Source of the DNA: Bacillota bacterium
GTDB lineage: Bacteria > Bacillota > Clostridia > Oscillospirales > Acutalibacteraceae
Assembly: GCA_009786275.1 (NCBI GenBank)
Contig: WQTL01000474.1
Span: 1 to 11,354 of the forward strand
Direction: 5' to 3'
DNA length: 11,354 bases
Shown: positions 6,352 through 11,354 of the stretch, piece by piece
Position numbering within the stretch: position 1 is the first letter of the stretch
How the letters are laid out: each line of letters starts with the position of its first letter
Program-made: the position numbers and the translations under genes
Notes under the pieces: model-generated
What the model saw: the letters and a program-made list of their open reading frames with translations, nothing else
Databases searched by the model: none
What the model was told of the DNA's origin: nothing

Positions 6352-8279
6352 ACGCTTTTTCTTTTGAATATAGTCATGGCTGTGCCGGACAGGAGCAGCA
6401 GCGCCGAAAGGGACAACAGTGCGGCGAAAGCCCGGGAGTCCTCCCCGATACCCGTTGGAACCACCGCCGGATCGCGGGTATTCGTGAAGTCGAAGGTGCG
6501 CGCTGCGGCGCCTACGGTTTTCAGGCCGGTATCATTCGAGCCAATCCTTGTGCCGGACAAATCCGCGCTGTCTTTGTACGACGGCACATAGCCATCCTGC
6601 GGGGTTTCGGCAATCTGTATCTTGCCGGCGGACGGTACATTCTTGACGGTGATCGTTTGCCCATGTTTCAGGCGGATTATCCCGGCCCCGTCCGTAAGCG
6701 TCAATGTGCCGTCCGAGGGAGCCGCAGCTCCGAAGCCGGGAATGACGCCGCCGGTATAAGCAAATTGCGTATTTGTGGGCAGAAGGCTATCGCCGGAATC
6801 CTTGAAGGTCAATGTGAACTCATAGGTTTTTGTCCTGTCGGCATAGTCTCCCTCAACCGTCTTGGTGATTGTGACATCCGCCCTGAGTTCTTGCTCGTAT
6901 ATCAGGTAGATATCCGTGCCGGCGATAACATCCCCGCTTGAAAGGGTTGGGCTGGGAAAACTGCCGCTCTGCGGCGAGCCTGACAAGCCCTTTTTCCATT
7001 CCTTGTATTTGTAGCCCGGAATCACCTGGATATCCGAGGAGGTCAACGTGAACGTATCGCCGAGCAGCACGGAATGGGTGATGAAAGTCGGATTGCCGAT
7101 GAGATTGCCGCTGGCGTCCACATAGTATACCTTGATTTCACGGTTGACGGCGTCCGCGTTCACCCACACGGCGGGGTTGGCGTATACGTTCGTGGACGCG
7201 GGGCTCAAGCCGCCGTCCAGGGTGTGGGCGTTATTGTTCGCTCCCCATAAGTTTCCTGTGCCTGTTGTAGTTGCGGCGGTACGTCCCCAAACCCAAAGAG
7301 GCAAATTAGAGAACAGAGACGTGAGGCTCAAGCTGTTTCCGTTGGCCTCGTAAATATCCGCATAGCTCAACGGGAAAAACGCGTCTTTCCAATTGCTGGA
7401 GGAGGTTCCGCTGGAGTTTCCCACAAATGTCGCAGTCGGCAATGAAAACACGCTCTGAGAAGAAGGGGAGCCCAGCGACAGCGACGGCACGACGGCGATC
7501 TGCTTTATTGTACTTGACGCATATCCATTATACTCACTGTTGTAATGTGCCCGCATGGCGGAATTGCTGTAGACGTTGCCGTTATTTCCCGTAGGGTTAA
7601 ACTGCACAAGGTCGCCGTTTCTGCGGATAAGCAAAACGTAAGTAATACCGGTTTGGTTATAATTCGGCAGCTTTTTTACAACATACCATGTTACGTTGTC
7701 GATCACTGCCATGTCGTTTTTGTCCGCGCTGCCAAGGCTCGCAAGCGTGACAGCTGCTGTCGGCGCAATCCCCATGGGCAGCCGCATGCCGGCGTCGATT
7801 CCCTCCACGGCCTGCCCCGCGGCAAGGGCGATGGGGCTTGTGTAGGCCATCAGCGGTTCGCTCGGCCAATCTGCGGCAAACTTGTTCTGCCCGCTGCCTG
7901 TCATGGGCAGCAGGTATTCGTTCCCGTTGACAGCGGCGGCGGCAAGCCCAAGAACATAACTGCCGGGTTCCAGGTTTTCAAATATATATTTGCCGCCGCC
8001 GTCCGTCCGCGTGGTCCGCAGAGCGTTTACCGGGTCGTTCTCCCTGTAAAGCGAAACGGAAACCCCGGGCAGCGGGGGCTCGTTCCCGTTATACAAACCA
8101 TCCCAGCCCGTGGGGGGCGTGCCGTTGCCGTCCACCCACAGGAAACCGCTTATGCTGCCGGCGCCCGCGTCCGGTTCCGCGGAAGCGCCGGGGATGGCGA
8201 GCAGTCCCGTCATCAGAATGACCGCCAAAACAATACCGGGCAGCTTTGCAGGATGTGATTGATTCCTATGCTTTTTCAT
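6333..8279 (-). CDS. Large modular sortase-anchored surface protein (probable pilus tip adhesin)
   Basis: A 648-residue secreted protein with signal peptide (1-34, ending GASA). Next come an SdrD-B/prealbumin-like domain (about 41-112: GFLWVDGNG, PGVSVSLY, TDGGGKYIFENLEPGSYVL) and a Ser/Asn/Thr-rich domain (about 170-385) starting VTWYVV and ending NPAVWVN, which resembles DUF6273. A B-repeat-like segment follows (about 385-463), then a Cna-B-like domain (about 466-602) with isopeptide candidates Lys473 (TITKTVEG), Glu558 (IAETPQDG) and Asn600 (DFTNTR). It ends with sorting signal VPTGI (607-611), a helix (about 617-637) and a basic tail. No cysteine is seen, so it lacks the thioester found in streptococcal Cpa. 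ATG 8279 is chosen over an open extension to 8366 because it begins the signal peptide and has AAAGGGA 9 nt upstream. Tip placement is inferred from operon order and size. Confidence 0.85.
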   Translation of the reverse strand: MKKHRNQSHPAKLPGIVLAVILMTGLLAIPGASAEPDAGAGSISGFLWVDGNGTPPTGWDGLYNGNEPPLPGVSVSLYRENDPVNALRTTRTDGGGKYIFENLEPGSYVLGLAAAAVNGNEYLLPMTGSGQNKFAADWPSEPLMAYTSPIALAAGQAVEGIDAGMRLPMGIAPTAAVTLASLGSADKNDMAVIDNVTWYVVKKLPNYNQTGITYVLLIRRNGDLVQFNPTGNNGNVYSNSAMRAHYNSEYNGYASSTIKQIAVVPSLSLGSPSSQSVFSLPTATFVGNSSGTSSSNWKDAFFPLSYADIYEANGNSLSLTSLFSNLPLWVWGRTAATTTGTGNLWGANNNAHTLDGGLSPASTNVYANPAVWVNADAVNREIKVYYVDASGNLIGNPTFITHSVLLGDTFTLTSSDIQVIPGYKYKEWKKGLSGSPQSGSFPSPTLSSGDVIAGTDIYLIYEQELRADVTITKTVEGDYADRTKTYEFTLTFKDSGDSLLPTNTQFAYTGGVIPGFGAAAPSDGTLTLTDGAGIIRLKHGQTITVKNVPSAGKIQIAETPQDGYVPSYKDSADLSGTRIGSNDTGLKTVGAAARTFDFTNTRDPAVVPTGIGEDSRAFAALLSLSALLLLSGTAMTIFKRKSVWTRAG

Positions 8280-8335
8280 TTTCTTCTGTCCCTTTACACT
8301 TCGTTTTTCTCTTACGCGTTTTCCAGTCCGGAGCC

Positions 8336-8366
8336 ATCGTAATCCTGAAACCAAGTGAAATGTCAA
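8336..8366 (-). promoter_or_regulatory. Putative pilus-operon promoter with a 19-bp spacer
   Basis: On the minus strand a perfect TTGACA (8366-8361) is followed after 19 nt by TACGAT (8341-8336), which matches TATAAT at four of six positions. The transcript would start near 8329, about 50 nt before the tip-adhesin ATG. Long 19-20 bp spacers are typical of promoters activated by MerR-family regulators, and a MerR gene ends 17 nt upstream of this -35 box. No clear dyad is visible in the spacer. A TTTCA direct repeat lies there instead. Confidence 0.5.
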
Positions 8367-8382
8367 GAATAAATTGAAAAAT

Positions 8383-9228
8383 TTACCCGTTCACTGTTTT
8401 CCATGCGCTTTTGTTTGTTTTTCGCACCCGCACACTGATTTGGGCCAGGTATTGCGCCGGATCCGGCACGCTGATGTTGTCCAGCAGGTAGACCACATAG
8501 ACCGGGCCTTCGCACTCCAGATCGTTTTCCCGCGCCCAAGCGGCCATTTTTTGGGGCATGCCGCCCATCTGGCCATAGTAGCCCTGCGCATAGCCCACCA
8601 GGTATTTCCCCGCAGGGCGATGGTCTCTGCCTGTGGAATCAATCGAAAAAAAACGCTGAGGCAGGGCCGGGGCTTCGATAAAAAGCTCCATGCTTGTGTG
8701 ATAACCGCCGATTGGGTTATGGATGTTCACGCGGTCGTATCTGGCCTGCCTGCAATAGTCCTTCAGAACCCTGCAAAACGGCTCGCCCTCGCCGTATGCG
8801 TTTTCAGGGCCCATAATGATGGGCATTTCGTCCAAATGCTGCACGCCGATCTCGCCGGGCGTTGCCTCCATACCCCGATGGATAATGCCCTCCAGTGTGT
8901 GGATGGTGGAATAGCTCCCCTGCAGGCGGATCAACTCCCTGTCGATTTCAAATTTCTGCTGTTGCAATAGTGACAAAATTTTTTTGGGATTGCGGTCTTC
9001 CCTGGCGTCGCAGATCGTTTTCAGGGGCAACCGTAGGCTGCTCAGTACCGTGACAAAGTCTACCGTGACCGCCTGCTCCAACGTGTAAAGCCGGTAGTTA
9101 TTGTCCTCGTGGCGCATTGCCGGCCGGAACAGCCCGATGCGGTCCCAGTACCGCAGTGTGCTTTCCTCTATTCCGGTCAGTGCCGAAAACTCCTTGATTG
9201 TCAGCAGCTCTTTGTGTTTTGAAAGCAT
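8383..9228 (-). CDS. MerR-family regulator with GyrI-like effector domain (BmrR type)
   Basis: A 281-residue transcription factor. The MerR winged helix-turn-helix is at 8-75 (LTIKEFSALTGIEESTLRYW, IGLFRP, NYRLYTLEQ). A helical dimerisation arm spans about 82-118. A C-terminal GyrI-like/SRPBCC effector-binding domain spans about 125-271, including GKYLVGYAQGYYGQ and GPVYVVYLLD. BmrR-type proteins bind small hydrophobic or cationic ligands in this domain and untwist promoters with long spacers. ATG at 9228 has an excellent AAAGGAGGG site 7 nt upstream. It lies 38 nt after the Asp23 gene, probably in one transcript, and directly before the pilus operon promoter on the same strand with no strong terminator between. 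That makes it the best candidate local regulator of the pilus; the link is inferred. Confidence 0.9.
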   Translation of the reverse strand: MLSKHKELLTIKEFSALTGIEESTLRYWDRIGLFRPAMRHEDNNYRLYTLEQAVTVDFVTVLSSLRLPLKTICDAREDRNPKKILSLLQQQKFEIDRELIRLQGSYSTIHTLEGIIHRGMEATPGEIGVQHLDEMPIIMGPENAYGEGEPFCRVLKDYCRQARYDRVNIHNPIGGYHTSMELFIEAPALPQRFFSIDSTGRDHRPAGKYLVGYAQGYYGQMGGMPQKMAAWARENDLECEGPVYVVYLLDNISVPDPAQYLAQISVRVRKTNKSAWKTVNG

Positions 9229-9266
9229 GCTTTAACCCTCCTTTGTTTTTTTCAGAACAGTGCCTG

Positions 9267-9608
9267 TTATTCCTTTCTGATTATTCCATCTATAAAGACG
9301 TTCACCTTGCTGACACGCAGGCCGGTTGCCTTATCCACGATATAGCGCACCCTTGCGGCAACGCCGCGTGTGACCGCTGAAATGCTCAGCCCGTAAACGG
9401 TGAGGATACGCAGGCTCACCACCAAGCCCTTGCCAACGCAGTGAACCCGTATGTCCCCCCGCCGCGGCGGCAGCCGCAGCCCCTGCCGCGCGTTGGAATT
9501 TGCCATACCGGCTACGCCGTAGCAGGAAATAACCGCGTTGCCTATGATCTCATTGAACTGTTCCCGGGAAAGGCCGGCGGAGTTCAGTTGCTTTTTTGTC
9601 CGAAGCAT
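9267..9608 (-). CDS. Asp23/Gls24 family envelope stress protein
   Basis: A 113-residue protein of the Asp23/Gls24 (YloU) family. The conserved core is visible: EIIGNAVISCYGVAGMAN (20-37), VHCVGKGLVVSLRILTVYGLSIS (55-77), then VAARVRYIVDKATGLRVSKVNVFIDGI (84-110). Family members are linked to cell-envelope or alkaline stress and often sit at the membrane through partners; there is no membrane helix here. ATG 9608 is preceded by AAAGGAAA at a spacing of about 7 nt. Its neighbour 38 nt downstream is the MerR regulator, so the two are probably co-transcribed. No convincing sigma-A promoter was found upstream on this strand; a long hairpin occupies its leader. Confidence 0.88.
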   Translation of the reverse strand: MLRTKKQLNSAGLSREQFNEIIGNAVISCYGVAGMANSNARQGLRLPPRRGDIRVHCVGKGLVVSLRILTVYGLSISAVTRGVAARVRYIVDKATGLRVSKVNVFIDGIIRKE

Positions 9609-9649
9609 GGCGTTTTCCTTTCGTTTGTGATTAACTGCGCCCTTGGTCC

Positions 9650-9683
9650 GGGCCGGCAGGCGTGAAGGGGCGCCTGCCGGCCC
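9650..9683. repeat. Perfect 13-bp inverted repeat (stem-loop) in the asp23 leader
   Basis: Positions 9650-9662 and 9671-9683 are exact reverse complements (12 of 13 pairs G-C) around an 8-nt loop. On the minus strand it lies 42 nt before the Asp23 ATG with no T-tract after it. On the plus strand CCCTTTCGCTG and TTTTT follow, so it could terminate plus-strand reading, but no plus-strand gene precedes it. It may be a leader structure, an insulator or a protein site. Confidence 0.6.
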
Positions 9684-9814
9684 TTTCGCTGTTTTTCCGT
9701 CCTTTCTTTTGGCGGTCCTTTGCTTTTCACGATGCCTTCCCGGGAGTGCAACCTGATTCTACCATGGCTTCTTTTCTCCCGACACACCCCAAAGGGTGAA
9801 TTTTTTCAAAAATA

Positions 9815-9844
9815 TTGACAAACGTTAGTTAGTTGCGTTATAAT
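9815..9844 (+). promoter_or_regulatory. Sigma-A promoter of the TetR gene with candidate operator
   Basis: Perfect TTGACA (9815-9820) and perfect TATAAT (9839-9844) are separated by 18 nt. The spacer contains AACG and CGTT in inverted orientation 11 nt apart and a GTTAGTTAGTT repeat. This is the layout expected for autorepression by the TetR protein encoded just downstream. The operator assignment is inference; the promoter is clear. Confidence 0.8.
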
Positions 9845-9881
9845 AGGCTTACTCGAACGCTTTCATTCGGAGGAGACTTGC

Positions 9882-10493
9882 ATGGCGGACAGACCGGGCA
9901 GCATAAAGACAAAGGACAGAATACTCCATGCCGCGGTGCGGTTATTTTCCGACCGCGGCTACGACAAGGTTTCCATGCGGGACATCGCCGCCGCCGTCGG
10001 CGTCAAGGCGGCGTCCATCTATAACCACTATGCCTCCAAGGAGGAGCTGCTGAAAAGCATCTACGAATTCTATACAGCGCAGCAGCGGCAGCTGTTTCCC
10101 TCCCCGGAGGAGCACCTGCGCATGGCCGAAACCGCTTCCCTTACGCAATTGCTGTCCTCACTGGATATCCATTACAGCCCCCCGGAAGCCGACGATATGA
10201 TGAACCGCATCATCGCCATCGCGTTCAGGGAAATCAACGTCGACCGTGACAGTGAGCAGTTTATCAGGGAGAGCATATTCGACAGCGTGAACAACCTGCT
10301 GCGGCCCCTGTTCATGCGCATGGTGGAGCTTGGCAGGTTGGAGCCCTTCGACATTGATACGTTTTTGTGCCTGTTCAACTATTTCAGCTTTGCCGGCGCG
10401 GCGCTGTATCATTCCCCCCTGAGCATCCCCCCGGAGAAATGGAGCGCCTGCCTCGGCCTGCTATTCGGCACGATTATAAACAATGATCCTTGA
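9882..10493 (+). CDS. TetR/AcrR family transcriptional regulator
   Basis: A 203-residue regulator. The N-terminal TetR helix-turn-helix is at about 9-56 (KTKDRILHAAVRLFSDRGY, VSMRDIAAAVGVKAASIYNHYASKEEL). The rest is an all-helical ligand-binding and dimerisation domain whose ligand cannot be inferred. ATG 9882 has GGAGGAG at 9869-9875, 6 nt upstream. The gene diverges from the Asp23-MerR unit and has a near-perfect promoter overlapped by a candidate operator, so self-repression is likely. The MalT-type regulator starts 23 nt after its stop, so the two are probably one transcript. No efflux pump or enzyme target is visible in the window. Confidence 0.93.
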   Translation: MADRPGSIKTKDRILHAAVRLFSDRGYDKVSMRDIAAAVGVKAASIYNHYASKEELLKSIYEFYTAQQRQLFPSPEEHLRMAETASLTQLLSSLDIHYSPPEADDMMNRIIAIAFREINVDRDSEQFIRESIFDSVNNLLRPLFMRMVELGRLEPFDIDTFLCLFNYFSFAGAALYHSPLSIPPEKWSACLGLLFGTIINNDP

Positions 10494-10516
10494 GAAAAAA
10501 GAAAGGATTTGGTCTT

Positions 10517-11354
10517 ATGCTGCCCCTTCAGGAAGAAAACATCATGCCGCGCCCGCGGGTGGATGAAGCCCTCGCGCAGGCGGCACGGCGCCCCCTGACG
10601 TTCGTCACGGCCAACGCGGGTTACGGAAAAACCCAGGCGGTGCGCGCGTTCCTGCGGGGGCAGGACGCCCATGTGCTCTGGATTCAGCTCACGGAAAGCG
10701 ACAACGTGGGCAGCCGTTTTTGGGAAAGCCTGACCCATATCATCGAAAACGGCACGCCGGAATTGGCGGCCGAGCTGCGGGAGTTCGGGTTTCCCGACAC
10801 CAACGTGCGTTTCAAGCGTTACATCGAAATCCTGAAAAAAATCGCCGAGTCCGACCAGCTGCTCTACATCGTCCACGACAATTTTCATGTGCTCACCAAC
10901 CGCCAGGTGCTTGATTTTCTGGAACGCTGCGTCTATGCCGTCCACCCGAAGGTGCGGCGCATCATCATCTCCCGCCGGGAGCCGGGAATCAACGTGGTGC
11001 CCCTGCTGTCCAAGGGGCGGGTGAGCATGGTCGGCGAGGACGAACTGCGCTTCACGGAGGGGGAAATCGCGGAATTCTTCCGCTGGAGCGCGCTGCCCCC
11101 GCCCCCCGCCCGCGAGCTGCCGGCCATCCGCGCCGAAACCCACGGCTGGGCCCTGGCTCTGCGGCTGCTGGCCCTGGCGCTGCAGCGCAGGCCGGAGCAG
11201 CGGCAGGCCGCCCTGTATACCATGCGGCTCAACCTGTTCAAGCTCATGGAGCGGGAGGCCTTCGAGGAATTCCCGGAACGATTCCGCAAGCTTCTGGTGA
11301 AGCTCTCCCTCGTGGCCAACCTGCCCCTGGCCCCCCTGCACGAACTGGCGGGGG
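10517..11354 (+). CDS. MalT/LAL-type LuxR-family ATP-dependent regulator (partial)
   Basis: The first 279 codons of a large STAND-type regulator; the gene runs off the right edge with no stop. After the typical MPRPRVDEAL entry motif comes a Walker A ANAGYGKT (32-39), then WIQLTESDN (55-63) and FWESL, which resemble the MalT ATPase core, and a Walker B-like LLYIVHDNFH (115-124) with Asp121 followed by Asn rather than the usual second Asp. Later segments HGWALALRLL and EFPERFRKLLVKLSLV fit the MalT family helical region. Full-length proteins of this type are usually over 800 residues and end in TPR-like repeats and a LuxR helix-turn-helix, not visible here. ATG 10517 has AAAGGA 9 nt upstream. 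It probably shares the TetR transcript. Confidence 0.85.
   Translation, partial: MLPLQEENIMPRPRVDEALAQAARRPLTFVTANAGYGKTQAVRAFLRGQDAHVLWIQLTESDNVGSRFWESLTHIIENGTPELAAELREFGFPDTNVRFKRYIEILKKIAESDQLLYIVHDNFHVLTNRQVLDFLERCVYAVHPKVRRIIISRREPGINVVPLLSKGRVSMVGEDELRFTEGEIAEFFRWSALPPPPARELPAIRAETHGWALALRLLALALQRRPEQRQAALYTMRLNLFKLMEREAFEEFPERFRKLLVKLSLVANLPLAPLHELAG

Noticed and set aside
5491..6591. Plus-strand open frame of 366 codons across the signal peptidase
   Set aside because: It crosses three well-supported minus-strand genes and has no recognisable motif.
8280..8366. N-terminal extension of the tip-adhesin frame
   Set aside because: The extension would bury the signal peptide and cover the likely promoter; the ATG at 8279 has its own ribosome site.
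9785..9798. Small palindrome CACCC-CAAA-GGGTG upstream of the TetR promoter
   Set aside because: Five base pairs only; it could be an operator half-site but is within chance expectation.
10409..11341. Minus-strand open frame of 310 codons opposite the MalT-type gene
   Set aside because: It is Gln/Gly/His-rich with no domain. The plus strand has a ribosome site, Walker A and MalT-like motifs in a continuous frame.

Overview
The window looks like a chromosomal accessory region of a Gram-positive, moderately GC-rich member of the Clostridia, probably a gut-type Firmicute. Evidence for this: strong AGGAGG-type ribosome sites, sigma-A promoters, class B sortases with C-terminal sorting signals on surface proteins, an Asp23/Gls24 protein, and MerR, TetR and MalT-type regulators. 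The species cannot be named from the sequence.

Layout. From 1 to 1406 there are two minus-strand genes: a truncated collagen-like Gly-X-Y protein with a cysteine-rich head (1-177), and a carbon-nitrogen hydrolase (400-1335) with a clear sigma-A promoter. From 1551 to 8279 lies the core of the window, a minus-strand operon of six tightly packed or overlapping genes. In transcription order they are: a large modular sortase-anchored surface protein (probable tip adhesin), a type I signal peptidase-like protein, a two-domain backbone pilin, a class B sortase with a C-terminal membrane helix, a smaller FctA-fold pilin with a PKTGD sorting signal (probable base or anchor pilin), and a second class B sortase. 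From 8383 to 9608 are a MerR/GyrI-type regulator and an Asp23/Gls24 protein on the same strand. On the plus strand, a TetR regulator (9882-10493) and a MalT/LAL-type ATPase regulator (10517 to the window end) are transcribed divergently.

How it fits together. The order tip, SipA-like, backbone, class B sortase, base matches, from established knowledge, the cpa-sipA-fctA-srtC2-fctB cassette of the Streptococcus pyogenes FCT-3 pilus. Here a second class B sortase is added at the end. Tip and backbone share an [IV]PTGI sorting signal, while the base pilin has PKTGDD. This suggests that one sortase polymerises and the other anchors. Three points deserve a second look: a pilin domain that has lost both the isopeptide lysine and the catalytic glutamate, a signal peptidase with arginine at the general-base lysine position, and a pilus-operon promoter with a 19-bp spacer directly behind a MerR gene.
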